From: Neocallimastix lanati (nom. inval.) | Taxonomy: Eukaryota; Neocallimastigomycota; Neocallimastigomycetes; Neocallimastigales; Neocallimastigaceae | Assembly (NCBI GenBank): GCA_016946835.1 | Contig: JACVTC010000033.1 | Location: forward strand, 724,001 to 788,000 | Reading direction: 5' to 3' | DNA length: 64,000 nucleotides | In this document: piece after piece, positions 33,605 to 46,319 of the stretch | Numbering within the stretch: position 1 is the first letter of the stretch | How the letters are laid out: every line of letters starts with the position of its first letter | Made by a program: the position numbers and the translations under genes | The notes under the pieces: model-generated | Seen by the model: the letters and a program-made list of their open reading frames with translations, nothing else | Databases searched by the model: none | What the model was told of the DNA's origin: nothing

Positions 33605-35264
33605 TTTGTTTGTTTGTTTGTTTGCTTGTTTTGTTTATGATTATAGAATATTTAAATAATTTTATCGAAATTTAATATAATATATTTATATATATAATAA
33701 ATGATTCTGTTAATATATTTGCAAAATTTTATATAATATTAAATTTACTTTCTATTAATTTTTTTGTCCAGATTTTTGGAAGTAATAAAACAAATAAAAT
33801 ATATAAATTTTTTTATAGTATTAATATATAAATAAATTAATAAATAAATAAATAAATTGATAGATAACTAACTAATTAATTAAAGAGATAAAATAAAATA
33901 AATAATGAAGTAGTATAAAAAGAGAAAAAAAGAGTAAAGTATTAATAAAAATAAAATAGAATAAAATAATATAGAATAAAATAAAATAGAATAAAATATA
34001 ATAGAATAAAATAAAATAAAGCGTGAGAATTGATATAGACTATTTTTTTTTTTTTTTCATATAATGATTATTATTATTATTTTATTTTTCATCTACTTAG
34101 GTGATGCTATTTGTATTATTTAAATAAAAGAAAAAAATAAGAGAATCATTTTATTAACTAAGGAATTGAAATAGGTTATTTTGTATCTTTAAAGCTTTTA
34201 TATATATATATAGAAAAAGTTTATTTATTTTTTATCTTTTCTATTTTAGTTTATTAATCATTTAATAGCATCCAATCAATAATATATTATTAATTTATTA
34301 TCTATTATCTATTATTTATTATTTAGTAATTCATTATTAAAAGTAAAATATTGATTTAATATTTTATTTTAATATTTAATTAATACTATATTAAATTTTA
34401 CTATAATATAATATTAATAATAATAATAATAATATTAATAACATAAAAAAAAAAAAAATAAAAATAAAAATAAAAATAAAAATTAAAATTAAATAAAATA
34501 AAAACTTTAATTATTAATGGATACAAGTATTCAATTATCCTTTCATTTTTCTATATATATATATATAATGTTTATAATTTTTTTTTTATCTACTTAATAT
34601 GACGATAGTTTCTATTTAAATTCCTGAATTTTTAAAAGGAAAAAACAAAATATATTCTATATTTTGATTTTTATATCAAAAAAATATAATATGAATAATT
34701 TTGTTAACTTAGAGATTATAATTGGTTTTTTTTTATAAAGAAAAGGTTTTTATTTAATTTCTTTTCTATTTAGCTTAACTGTACTTTTTTAAAATTTAAT
34801 TTAAAAAAATTTAATAGCATCCAATCTATAATTTATTATATATTATTGATTAATTATAAATTAATTATTATAATTAATATTTTATTTCATTTTTTATTAA
34901 TATTTTTATTTATTTTTATTAATAATATTTTTTTTTATAATACCTTAATAATAATTCCTTTTTATTGTTATTATTATTTTTTTTTAAGAATGATAATATC
35001 ATAATTTACTAAATAATTTAAATAATTTATTCCTTTTTATTATCATATTAACATACATTAAGTAATGCTTTTTTCTTAATTTTATTTTAATTGAAGGATA
35101 AAACGATAGAGTTATAAGAAATAAAAAATTCAACTAGAATGAATTAAAAAAAAAAAAACTTAAAACTAAATATATAATATATAAAATAATAATAATAATA
35201 GTAATGGTATTAAGAATTAATTTAATACATTATTTAGAAAAAAAAATTTAATAAATATTTCAAA
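33337..35264. other. Non-coding AT-rich stretch with a duplicated block
   Basis: No gene. A T run and (GTTT)n at 33569-33625, AATAAAATAGA repeats at about 33950-34020, and a roughly 160-base block at 34150-34310 that recurs diverged at 34700-34860, anchored by TTTAATAGCATCCAATC at 34261 and 34811. Confidence 0.6.
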
Positions 35265-35945
35265 GGTGATATTGAAGGTAATATTAGAATGAATGGAAGT
35301 GCTAATATTGGAAGTAATGTTAGTGGTGCTAATATTATATCTTATACTGGAATTAATAATGGTGCTAATGTCGGTACTAATATAGGAACTAATGTTGGCA
35401 GGAACTAATGTTGATACTAATGCTGGTACTAATGTAGGTGCTAATTTTGGTGGTAATCTTAATAAAAGGAATAAAAGGTAGTGGTTCTATTGGTGGATCT
35501 GGTTCATTGAATGGATCTACAATAGGACGAATTGGAAATCGTATTAATGGTATTATTAATGGTATTTTTAATGGTATTTCTGGAGGAAGAATTGAAATCG
35601 GAGGAAAATTAAATGTTAATGAATCTTCCAATATTTCAGTATCTACTGACTCTTCAACTCCTTGTTCTAATTGTTCTCCATGTAATAAAAAGAATGGTGA
35701 TTGTTCATTATCTTCTTCCATCTACTAAAACTTTACCAGAAAATAAAACCTCCTGAAATAAAATAAAATCACAATGTAACAATAACTCTAATTCTCCATC
35801 TTTACCACCAAAAAGTATTGCAACCACAAATAATGATTAGGACACAGCTGTTGAAGTTTCAGAATCCAATACTTCAGACTCAAATGATATTTCTTCTGAT
35901 TCAAATGAGGAATCAATAATTAATGATTCCGATGTTGAATATTAA
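35265..35945 (+). pseudogene. Decayed Gly/Asn-repeat, Cys-bearing wall-type protein gene
   Basis: From 35289 the frame reads Gly/Asn/Ala/Thr repeats of the form TN(V/I)G (GANVGTNIGTNVG). The frame shifts near 35398 and again near 35460, after which 35438-35728 continues as GSGSIGGSGSLNGSTIGRIG, NGIINGIFNGISGG, KLNVNESSNISVSTDSS and the cysteine cluster CSNCSPCNKKNGDC. After a third shift near 35715, two stops interrupt SPSLPPKSIATT and DTAVEVSESNTSDSNDISSD, ending at a TAA at 35943-35945 with INDSDVEY. The composition suggests a secreted or wall-associated repeat protein. No signal peptide is found upstream, so the 5' end is missing or lies in an unseen exon. Not part of the membrane family. 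Confidence 0.7.
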
Positions 35946-38362
35946 TTTAATTATAGAATAACTAAATAACAAATTATAGACAATTGTTTTGTAATTAATT
36001 ATTCAAAAAAAAAGTAAAATTTTGTATACAAAATAATAAAATTATTAAAAAAAAAAAAAAATAAAAAAAAATAAAATAAAAATTAATATATTACTAAATT
36101 TTACTAAATTTTAATATATATTATTTCGATTATATTTTTTATTAATAATTTTTCGTATTATATTAAATTTTTTTTTTAATATATTAAATTTTAATTTATT
36201 CAATTAGTTAAATTTTTTAGATCTGTTCTTTAGTTCACTAATTATTTATTTATTTATTTATTTATTTACTTATTCATTATTAATATTTATATATTTTATT
36301 TTAATTAATATTTTATTAATTTTTATTTTTAAATCGGATTAAATAAAATAAAGTTGAATTAAAATAAAAAAGCTTTACTCTAAAATGGATATAAATATGT
36401 TTTCATTAATTTTTTCATTTTATATTTATATATATATGATGTATAATTTTAATATTTTTATACTATATATGTTTAGATGTACAGCTGGGGAGAAATTCTT
36501 CTATGGTCATTAAAAAAAAATTATTCCAAAACTTTTATGGAGAGAGTATAAAATGAGACATATTCTATATTTGTTTATTTTTATAAAAAATAAAAAAAAT
36601 TCATTTAATTAACCAAAAGATTTAAATTGTTTTTTCTATATTTTTTGATATATATAAAATAGAATTTTAGTTTAGTATAGTTTATGAACTTTATTATATT
36701 GAATTTAATCCATTCTTCAATAAAATTTTAATAATATGTATTCTATTATTTTTACTTTTATTTTTATTTTTATATTTATCTTAATTTTTTTTATTTCCTT
36801 TATATTTTATTTTAAAAAAGGTATATATAATATAACATAATATAAATGATATTATCATCAATTTATTTTTCTTTTCTTTTTTTGAGTTAATGCTAAAATT
36901 GTTTTTTTCTTTATATAAAATAGTCCTATTTTATAAAAAAAATTTTTTTTATCTTTTTTTTTTTTTATTATTATTTTTTTAATTAAAGTTTTATTTAATT
37001 TTGAAAAAAAAAAATTTTTTTTTTCTTCTATTCTATTTAATATTAATTCGAAGTGTAGAAGCCATTGATATGATAAATTACTAAATATAGAAATTTTTAT
37101 TTTTGACTTAATAGTTAGTACAGAATACAATGATAATATATATATATATAATTGATGAATTATATTAATGTTATAACAAATGTTTAAGGATTGGTTAGAT
37201 GGTTTTAACATGTATTAAGAGGACAAAAGAAATCCAAATAAATTGTTTGAAATTTAACTTATATATATATATATAAATTATTAAGAAAGCTATTTAAAAT
37301 AATATTCATATAATATTTAACGATGTAATATTCAGTTATTACTTATTTTTAAATATTTATATATATATAATATATTAAAAAATGAAAGAAAATCCATGAT
37401 TTAGAATTAACTTTTTTTTTTTATTTTGTTTATTTATATAAATAATTATTCTTTCAAGTAATTTTGTAGACAATTGTAGATAATACGAAATTTAAAGTAA
37501 AAATATTCAACTACCAATAATTTATTGTAACTTAGCCATAAGATCAATTATTTTACAAATTACACAAACTTTCATGCAAAATTAAATTATTAATTTTATT
37601 TATTATTAATTTTATTTATTATTAATTTTATTTTTATTATTTATTTTATTTGTTATTTATTTTATTTGTTATTTATTGATTATTATTAATCACTATTTAT
37701 AATATTTTTTAGATGTATTAACTTTGAATTATTATTAATTTTATTGTTTAACATTATTATTACTTTTATTATTATTGTTATTACTGATATTTATTTTATT
37801 AAAATATAAACTTTGGATTACAGTTTTACTTATCGTCACTAATTAACTTTAAAAAATAGAACGTGAAAGTTTTAGATTTTAAAATTAAATGTTTTATAAT
37901 TAATTAAAATTTTTATAATAAAAAAAAATTTTTTTTTGTACATTTTTTAATAATTTTTACAAAAAAAAAAAAAAAAAAGATATTAAATTCTCTAAATAAA
38001 TTTTTACATGATCAATATACTAACATTAACATTGTTTCATTTTATATTCTGTAATAATTTATAAATTAAATTAATAAAAAATGAATAAATAAAGTAAATA
38101 AATAAATATATAATACAAATACATTTATACAAAAAAAAAATAAAAAAAAAAATAAAATAATCTATGTTACACAAAAAATCTTAATTATTTATAATAATTA
38201 AAGTTTGACATTAAATCTTATTTATTATTGAATTACTTTATTTTATTTTATTTTTCATTTAGTTGGTTAACAATTTTGTCAAAAATTTTTTACAAAAAAA
38301 AAAAAAAAAACATGAAACCTCAATTTTATATATATATTTAAATAAATAAAACACTTTCAAAT

Positions 38363-38407
<45 letters not shown>

Positions 38408-38841
38408 TTCAATTTATTTTTTTATTATTTTGGCTTAAAATTTAGTATATGTAAAATAAAAGAAGAACAAATATATATGTATATATTTTTTTTTGTATTA
38501 ATTAATAAATGATTTTCTTTTTTGAAATTGTCAATTAAAAATATTTTTTCATAATTCAGAACATATAATTCTAATTGAAGGAATTATATCTATAATAACA
38601 TTTTTTAATTATGGAACCTTTTTTTATTTATTTGTTTTTTTATATATTTTAAATTTAAAGAATTCGAAAAAAAAGGTTAAACATAATAAGCCAAAATAAA
38701 TCAATAAACAAAAAAAAAAGTTTATATTTAAATATATAAAGTAGAATTTTATTTTAATTATTACTTTTTTTTTTTAAAAAAAAAATAAAAGTTGAAAAAA
38801 TAATGATAAATATCTTATAGTATTAACTTACTTTTATTAAA

Positions 38842-38874
<33 letters not shown>

Positions 38875-39048
38875 TTTTTTTAAAAAATTATTATATCATT
38901 AAAGTTATATACTTAGACTTCAATAGTTATTATAAAATATTAAAAATTTGTTTATTTGCTGGTACAAATTCAAAAAACAAAGATATTTCCAAAAAAAAAA
39001 AAAAAAGAATAAAATAAACAATAAAAATAGATATTAAAATAAAAGAAG
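35946..39048. other. Non-coding AT-rich stretch
   Basis: No gene seen. The Lys/Ile-rich frame at 36858-37211 on the minus strand is composition-driven. It holds TTATTTATT repeats near 37596-37680, a T run of about 43 at 38364-38406 and a poly-A run near 38848-38871, followed by the leader of the 39049 gene. Confidence 0.6.
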
Positions 39049-40365
39049 ATGGAATGCTTATCTAATATGACCAAGGATACTTCTTTTGGTCCAATATTTT
39101 GTTGTTTAGGAAATGATTGTTGTATTATAGGAAAATATGATAATGAGTATTGTTCCCATGATGGAAATAGAGAAGTCATGAAGCAAATTGCTGATAAAGT
39201 TATTAGTAATAATAATTCTTATCCACCAGAAGATAAACCTAATTTAAATCCCGATAATAATCCTAATAGTAAAAATGATAATAGTAAAAATGATAATAGT
39301 AAAAATGATAATAGTAAAAATGACAATAGTGAAAATGATAATAGTAAAAAATCAAGTAATTCCAAAGAAAAGGATGAAGAAAAGGATGAAGGCAGCAAAG
39401 AAAAAGATAATAAGAATAATAAAACTGATAATACTGATGATAATACTGCAGTTTCATCCACTAATGAAAAAAATAATATCATAATAAATGAAAATAGTAA
39501 TTCTACGAACACAACAGAACTTCAAAAAATAGATAATGAAATCAATTCAGCACCATTGGAAGACTCTTCTCCTAGGGATAAAAATGATAACTATTTCACT
39601 GGAGTAGCAGCAATTTTTGTGGTTATTGTCATTATTCTTATCATAATTTTAATAGTATTTTTCATCATGAAACTACGAAAAAAAAGGAAAAGAAATGCCA
39701 TTCGTCTTCGTGACAGTTATGTAAAAAATAGTACTAAGCATTCTTCATTATCCTCTCTCTATAGCGATTTTATGGACCCAACTGAAGCCTGTAAGGACTA
39801 TTTAAATACTTTAAGTCATTTACAATACAAGGATCCTACCGAAGAGAATTTATATTCCAATAATCCCTATAAAAAATATAGTTATTTCAAATATTCTCCA
39901 GTAATAGTGCCTTCAATTACTCATTCCAAAACCGTTTCCTCTAATAATACTTCCTCCTCTCCCTATACCAATAATTTACATCCAATTATGATTGATTATG
40001 ATCAAACAAATAAATCCTATTCTCCTAATTTTTCTTATAACAACTCCTACATTGAATCTAGTAAATATTCTTGTTACAGATCTCATCGAGAATCCGGTAA
40101 ATATTCTTACACTACTAGCAACAATAATACCAACCTTTCTCCTAATTATAATGATAGAAAATCACATTACTCCTTATCTAATATGGATATTTCTAATTTT
40201 AAATTCCCAATTGAGGAAGAACAATCTCCTCTTACCGAAAATACGAGTTTTTTAACTTCTTCTTCGTATCAAGGGGAGGAAGATGTCTCTATGCATTTAA
40301 GTATAGTCAATCCATTTTATAGGCGTGCCTCTACAACTGTCAGTGCTCCAGTTAAACATTGTTAA
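39049..40365 (+). CDS. Single-pass membrane protein, local family member 4
   Basis: 438 residues, one exon, function unknown. Module IFCCLGNDCCIIGKYDNEYC (C18, C19, C24, C25, C35), plus C3. The stalk holds about six copies of the five-residue repeat NSKND, coded by a 15-base tandem repeat at about 39268-39350, then Lys/Glu-rich sequence. Transmembrane helix about 184-208 (AAIFVVIVIILIIILIVFFI) followed by KLRKKRKRN. Tail: box at 243-263 (DPTEACKDYLNTLSHLQYK, then DP), YSYFKYSPVIVPS, Tyr/Ser-rich ESSKYSCYRSHRESGKYSY, then QSPLTENTSFLTSSS and EDVSMHLSIVNP near the end. The SPLTE and MHLSIVN blocks match members 3, 5 and 6. A poly-A tract of about 50 follows the stop by some 110 bases. Confidence 0.92.
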   Translation: MECLSNMTKDTSFGPIFCCLGNDCCIIGKYDNEYCSHDGNREVMKQIADKVISNNNSYPPEDKPNLNPDNNPNSKNDNSKNDNSKNDNSKNDNSENDNSKKSSNSKEKDEEKDEGSKEKDNKNNKTDNTDDNTAVSSTNEKNNIIINENSNSTNTTELQKIDNEINSAPLEDSSPRDKNDNYFTGVAAIFVVIVIILIIILIVFFIMKLRKKRKRNAIRLRDSYVKNSTKHSSLSSLYSDFMDPTEACKDYLNTLSHLQYKDPTEENLYSNNPYKKYSYFKYSPVIVPSITHSKTVSSNNTSSSPYTNNLHPIMIDYDQTNKSYSPNFSYNNSYIESSKYSCYRSHRESGKYSYTTSNNNTNLSPNYNDRKSHYSLSNMDISNFKFPIEEEQSPLTENTSFLTSSSYQGEEDVSMHLSIVNPFYRRASTTVSAPVKHC

Positions 40366-40481
40366 GCGTTTATTGTGAGAGTGTAGGAGAGAGAGAAAGA
40401 ATAAGGAAATAAAAAATTAAATTAAGACAATATAATAAAAAAATAAATAAATAAATAAATATTAATAAAAATTGAATTAAG

Positions 40482-40537
<56 letters not shown>

Positions 40538-40741
40538 ATTAATAATAATGTATATGAATTTATAAATTATATATTCACAATTCTCTTAATCCAAAGAAAA
40601 AAAAAATTATGTAAATACATAAAAGAAATTTGATATTTCATTCTCTTTATGTATAAATAATATCAATAATAATAAAATAGATAATTCTATATTTGAATTT
40701 TGTTTAGAGTAAATAAAAAAAAACAAAAAAAAAATAAAAAT
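40366..40741. other. 3' flank with long poly-A tract
   Basis: After the stop codon come GAGAGTGTAGGAGAGAGAGA, AATAAA copies and an A tract at about 40483-40535. The A tract after a polyadenylation-type signal recalls a retroposed cDNA, but such tracts are common here. Confidence 0.5.
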
Positions 40742-41520
40742 AAATTATATATATATATAGCATTATTTATTAATTTTACAACAATGTATTATAGTTATTA
40801 ATAAAAGTATATAAGCAAACAAATAAATAATGGTCAATATATAAAATAAAATAATAATAATAAAATTAAAAAAAAAAAAAAAAATTAAAATAAAATAATA
40901 AAAAAGTATTAATAATAATAATAATAATAAATATGTAATTTTTGTAATGATTTTTATTTTAAATTTTGAATTATTTATTAATAAAAAATTCAGATTTTAA
41001 AAAAAAAAACAAGAATAAGTTAAATATAAAAAATAAAAAGCTTTTTTTTAAAAATAATAATTATAAATATAAATGTTTTTAAAATAAAAGAAATATAAGA
41101 AATTTATTATTTTTTAATATTATATTAACGTAATATATATATATATCTATAGCATTATTTATTAATTATAACTATTAATAAAAGTATATAAACAAAAAAA
41201 AATAATGGTCAATCTTTATATATAAAATAATAATAGAAAATAATAATAATAAAAAAAAATATATAAATATTTTTAAAATAAAAGAAATAAAAGAAATTTT
41301 TTATTAATATAATATTAAAGTAAAATATATATATATATATATAGCATTATTTATTAAATTTACAATATATTATAGTAATTAATAGAAGTATATAAGCAAA
41401 CAAATAAATAATAATCAATATTTATGTATAAAATAATAATAATAATAATATTAATAAAATAAAATAATAAAAAAACTATAAATAATAATAATAAATATGT
41501 AATTTTATTAATGATTTTTA
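40742..41520. repeat. Three diverged copies of a ~200-base repeat
   Basis: Units start near 40755, 41145 and 41335 with TATATAGCATTATTTATTAA and continue with TTAATARAAGTATATAARCAAA and AATAATGGTCAAT. Copies 1 and 3 also share the downstream AAATATGTAATTTT...AATGATTTTTATTT segment ending near 41000 and 41550, while copy 2 is shorter. Non-coding tandem-type duplication just downstream of the 39049 gene. Confidence 0.8.
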
Positions 41521-41927
41521 TTTGAAGTTTTGAATTATTCATTAATAAAAAAAATTTCAATAAATTAAATATAACAAACTAAAATGTTTTTTAAAATTTA
41601 TAATTAAACTTTTTTTTTTTTTATTATGAAAGTAAACAAAAAAAAAAATTTTTTTTTTTTCATTTAAATTATTATTATTATTAAAATTATTAATTATATA
41701 ATTATACTAAATAATGTATATAATAAATTTTTGTGTAATATTTTGATATTATTTGAACATAATAATATTACATAATAAAATATATTTTATTGTGAAATAC
41801 TTTAAAAAAAAAAAAAAAAAAAAAAAATTAATAGGATTACATAATAATTTTAAATATTTTTTTCTTTTTTTTTTTCTTTTTTTTTTTTTAATTCGTTTTA
41901 TTTTTTAATTTTCCTTTATATGGTTAA

Positions 41928-41966
<39 letters not shown>

Positions 41967-42970
41967 ATTATTAAATAAATTCATCCTAAAATAAAATTAA
42001 TATAAAAAATTAAAATAAAAAAATTTAATTAATTTTTTTTTAAATAATTTATTTAATAAAGTTTTATTTTTAATTTTATTAAATTAAATTTATAATTTTT
42101 TTTTAATTTATTTCGAAATTTTATTATAATTTTTTATTTTATTTACTTTATTTTAGAACACTCATTGTATAACATTTTATATGTACTTTTACATATTGGT
42201 AATACATATACTAATAAACGATTGAACCATATCTGTATCACATTAACAATCATATATTTATATGATTTAGCCATAATACATTAGATGCACAAAATACAAT
42301 ATATTTAATCTAGTACTTATATATAAAATATATTATTAATAGCTATAATTAATATTAAACTTTATTAAATAATTCATATTATTATGGATAAAGAATACGA
42401 TAAACCACATATATTATAAAAAAAAAAAAAAAAGTTCAAATATTTACTACAAATAAGTTTTGTTATTTTATGATAAAAATTAATCATTTTTGGTATTTTT
42501 AATTCATAAATAATATAATGTACAAATATTAAGATAAAATTATTATTAAGAATTTATTTTAATAATTCATTTAATATTTATTATTTATAATAATTAAATA
42601 ATAAATAAATTAATTTCAATTTTTAAAAGTTGTATCTAATCCTAACTTTTTGGAAGAAATTATTTTATAACTTCATATAACATCATAGATTTTATTATAT
42701 AATACATTATTTTGTAGTCATTATTATTTATTTATTAATTTATTTATTTATTTTTTTATTTATTATTTTATTCTATTTTATTTTATTTTATTTATTTTTT
42801 GTTGATATATATATATTTTTTATTTATTTTTATTAACTTTATCATTAATATTAGGTATAATTCATCACTAAGTTCTGGTTGAAAAGCGTATTTAACAGAA
42901 TATACTTCATTTGATGAAACTTTTTTTTTTTAGAATTTTTAATTCCAGAAAATAATGATGATTTTGAATT
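41521..42970. other. Non-coding AT-rich stretch
   Basis: T runs near 41869-41891 and 41932-41965, AT-rich sequence, and a less AT-rich patch at about 42155-42330 with no open frame of note. TTTATTTTATTTTATT repeats near 42765-42800. No gene recognised. Confidence 0.55.
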
Positions 42971-43486
42971 TTAAGATGGTGAAATAATTGAACTAACCAA
43001 TTTTTGTTTATATGGTAGTGAATTACTTGAACTAACAATTGGTGGTAGTGAAACTGGTAGGTCACTTGGTGTCTTTTTTTTTTATTTTAGTTTTTATTTT
43101 TATTTTACATATTAAAAATTAATTCAATAATGATTAATTGTTATAAAAAAAAAATAATGAAAATAAATTAATATTATATAAATATATATATAAATAAAAT
43201 AAAATATATATTTTTTTTATTTAAATTTTTTTTAATTACCAATTTAATATTAACTTCACTTGTTAAATCTGGTTCTTTTAATTGATCCAACAAGGTGGCA
43301 ATAGATAATAAAGGTAAACGTAATAATGGATCATATTTCCATGTACCTATTAAAATATTCCACATATCATCAGAACATAAAATTTTATTATTAGGATTAG
43401 AGGTACGAACCCTACTAAGAAATTCTCCTGAAATAACTTTATTTTCAACTTGTTTATTAAATAAATTATTTTTAATTTAATAGTTA
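42971..43486 (-). pseudogene. 3' end of a protein kinase gene, one intron, 5' part absent
   Basis: On the minus strand an open frame from about 43470 to 43240 reads VISGEFLSRVRTSNPN, NKILCSDDMWNILIG, TWKYDPLLRLPLLSIATLL: the last helices of a kinase catalytic domain (the C/T-W-x-YDP-x-x-R region before the C lobe ends). It resembles tyrosine-kinase-like kinases; the invariant RP reads RLP. A donor GGTAATT at 43239 and an acceptor AG at 43074-43073 bound a 167-base AT-rich intron. Splicing there is phase 0 and continues 33 codons (TPSDLPVSLPPIVSSSN, SLPYKQKLVSSIISPS) to a TAA at 42971. TTTCAG before GAGAATTTC suggests another acceptor near 43430. No kinase N lobe, activation loop or catalytic loop is found upstream to 44884, so it is probably a truncated copy. 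The intact splicing suggests recent loss. Confidence 0.65.
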
Positions 43487-43825
43487 TATTTTAAATTATT
43501 ATCTTTATACAACTTTTAAATTATTAATATTTATTTATATATATATATATATATAAAATTATTATTAATTATATATTATAAAACATTTAAAATGTATGAT
43601 AAAATATTTTATTTTTTTAAAGTTTTAATTCTAATGAATATTTATTATTATATAATTTATATTTATTATATATATGTTAAATATTTTTCTTTTTTTTAAA
43701 AAATTTAATTTTAAATAATTAATTGATTATTTTTACACCTTTTAAGTCGTTGCGCAGTATTTTATAAAATTTTTAAATTACTAATAAATTTTTTTAATAA
43801 AAGAAATATTTATAAATAATCCAAT

Positions 43826-43856
<31 letters not shown>

Positions 43857-44884
43857 ATTTATTTGAAAAAGACGATATATAAATAAAATTATTAAATAAT
43901 TAATAATAAAAAGAAAAAACTAAATGGTTTTTGATAAAACTTTATTATATTGATTATTATTTAAAAGTTTTAATTTTTAATTAAAAATTGATTTAATTTA
44001 AATAAAAATATAAAAATATTTTATTTTATCATAAATTTAATGTTAAATATGATATAGAATATAAATAAAAACTTTAATTAATATAAAAATTAATTTATTA
44101 TAAACACATAAATATATTAAAAATTATGTTAATTGTAAATTGGTAAATTATTATAATTGTGGCTAGTGAAAATATCATTAGAATTTAGGAAATTAATGAT
44201 AACATAAAAATATGAAATTCATTGTGTATTATTAATAATTTATTATATTAAATAACTTTTATTTTATTTCTAATATTTATTATATTTTATAACATTTAAT
44301 TATGTATATATATTTTATTAAACTTTATATTTTATTATATGAAAACTTTATTATAAATTAGTATAAATGTAAATTATTTTATATTATGTAATTGTTAAGT
44401 TGTTAATTAACTAATTATTATTACTAAATAAATAAAAATAAATATTAAAAAGAATATAATCGCTTCTCCCAAAAAGTGGAAATTAGAATCGAGTTATATC
44501 AAATATTAATATTTTAATAAAATAAAAATTAAATTTTTATATTTTTAATAATATTAATAAAATAAATTGATATTAATATTAATAATAGTATTATTAAAAT
44601 AAGATATAAAATATTGATATTGATATTAATAATAGTATTATAATAATAAAATATAAAATTTTGATATTGATATTGATATTAATAATAGTATTATAATAAT
44701 AAAAAATAAAATATTGAAAGTGATATTGATAATAGTATTATAAAATATTGATATTAATATTTAACTAATAAAATTGAGTATATGTTTTATTTAATGCTTT
44801 AGTCATAATTAATTTATTAAATAATAACTAAAATTAATAATTAAACGTATAGGTTTAATTATAATAATATTACTTTATAAAAGG
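43487..44884. other. Non-coding AT-rich stretch between kinase fragment and transposase
   Basis: No gene. ATATTGATATTGATATTAAT-type repeats at about 44560-44760. A less AT-rich patch at 44459-44496 (CGCTTCTCCCAAAAAGTGG) has no match elsewhere that I could find. Poly-A near 43827-43853. Confidence 0.55.
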
Positions 44885-46319
44885 TTAGAAAAATAAATTA
44901 AATTCTATTTTATTATTTAAATTAATTAAACATTCAAACCATAATCCAGCAATATGGCTTCTATTTCTTTCATTACCAATTAAAAATGATTCCATTTTCT
45001 TATAACTTTCAATAATATTTTTGATTTTATTAGTTTTTGTCAATGTTTTTCTTTTTTGTTTGTTCCATACGCCAAGCATTCTTCTTTCGTAGGTATCTGG
45101 ATATAAAGATATTTCATTATTTAATGTATATATTAATCTAAAATATGTTGATTTTTTTAAAAATAAGCTACCTATATAATTATTATAGGATTCAGAGGCA
45201 TTATTTGTTATATGTTCAATATTATTATAATAATTCCAATTTTCAATATCATAATGAATTAAATATGTTTTTCTAAAATATTCCAAAAATATTAAAAATT
45301 GGTTGTAATTATTTTCAATACATGATTTTTTAATTTTATGAAAAATATCCAATATATAATTTGGATTTATAAAAGGTAAATTTAATATAGCATTATAATA
45401 AACATATAAATCTCTGTTATGATTAACTTCATTATAGCATATTTTATTTTTATGATGTCTTAATGATTGTTTATAATGCCAAATACAATATCTAATAGTT
45501 ATATCTGGGAATACAATTATTGCGGTATTAGATATGGCTCTTTCAAAGTCACAATGAAGATTTTTTGGAGCGAACCCATTGTCTTTTGTAATATTACAAT
45601 TACTTTTTATTACTTCAAATATTGTTTTATAGGTTTCTTGCTCCTTATTTCTTAATATAGAAAAAGAAGTAGTATAAAATTCATTTAATTCTGGAACAAA
45701 ATTTCTTGTAATGAAAATCTGATAACTGAAATCAGGAGCTATATAGAAAGTGCCATCCACAAAAAGATCATCACTATACTTTTTAAATAAAAATGCCTGA
45801 AATGGAGACTGAAAAATTATAACATTTCGATTTTTGAATATCATAAAATTTTCATTTTGTTTTGTAATATATAAATAATGTTTTTCTGGAATTTCCTCAA
45901 AACTTGAAATGTTGGGAGGAAGTTGTTTATTTATATCTCTTATTATTTGTGATTTTATAGATTTAAATTCAGGACATATAAAACCAATGTCTTGTGAAAT
46001 TTGATTAAATACTCTTTTTGGTTTTATATTGAAAGGAATTGAACTTTTTTTAATTTCTTTTTTAATTTTATATTTCGAAAATGATAGAGCCGCATTATAT
46101 TCTTGTTCGAAATGATTATGAATACCATCATATTTTAATATTTCTTTCTCATCATTTAAAATAATGTAAGATTTACATTTATTTAAAGTTTTATATTCGG
46201 TACATCTATAAACCTTTGATTTATTCTTTTTAGTATATGAATAATTTAAATTTTTTATTAATAATTATTTGCTCTTTCCCTCTATTAGTTTCACTAATAT
46301 CTATTTTTAGTTCTTCCAT
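44885..46319 (-). mobile_element. MULE-type DNA transposase with FLYWCH zinc finger
   Basis: From ATG at 46319 a short frame reads MEELKIDISETNRGKEQ. After a one-base shift in an A/T run near 46260 a second frame continues unbroken to 44885. It begins with a FLYWCH-type finger (YSYTKKNKSKVYRCTEYKT, then KCKSYI and IHNHFEQE). The MULE transposase core follows, on residues counted from the internal ATG at 45844: D30 in LFVDGTFYIAP, D104 in LHCDFERA, CIWHYKQSLRHH, and the E of NNASESYNNYIG, the expected DDE set. So the catalytic core looks whole, and the single frameshift lies before the finger. Terminal repeats were not identified with confidence (see 46805). It is probably a nearly intact or recently disabled transposon. 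Confidence 0.85.

Noticed and set aside
36858-37211. 117-residue minus-strand frame
   Set aside because: Mostly Lys/Ile/Phe from A/T tracts; no conserved motif and no match to neighbours.
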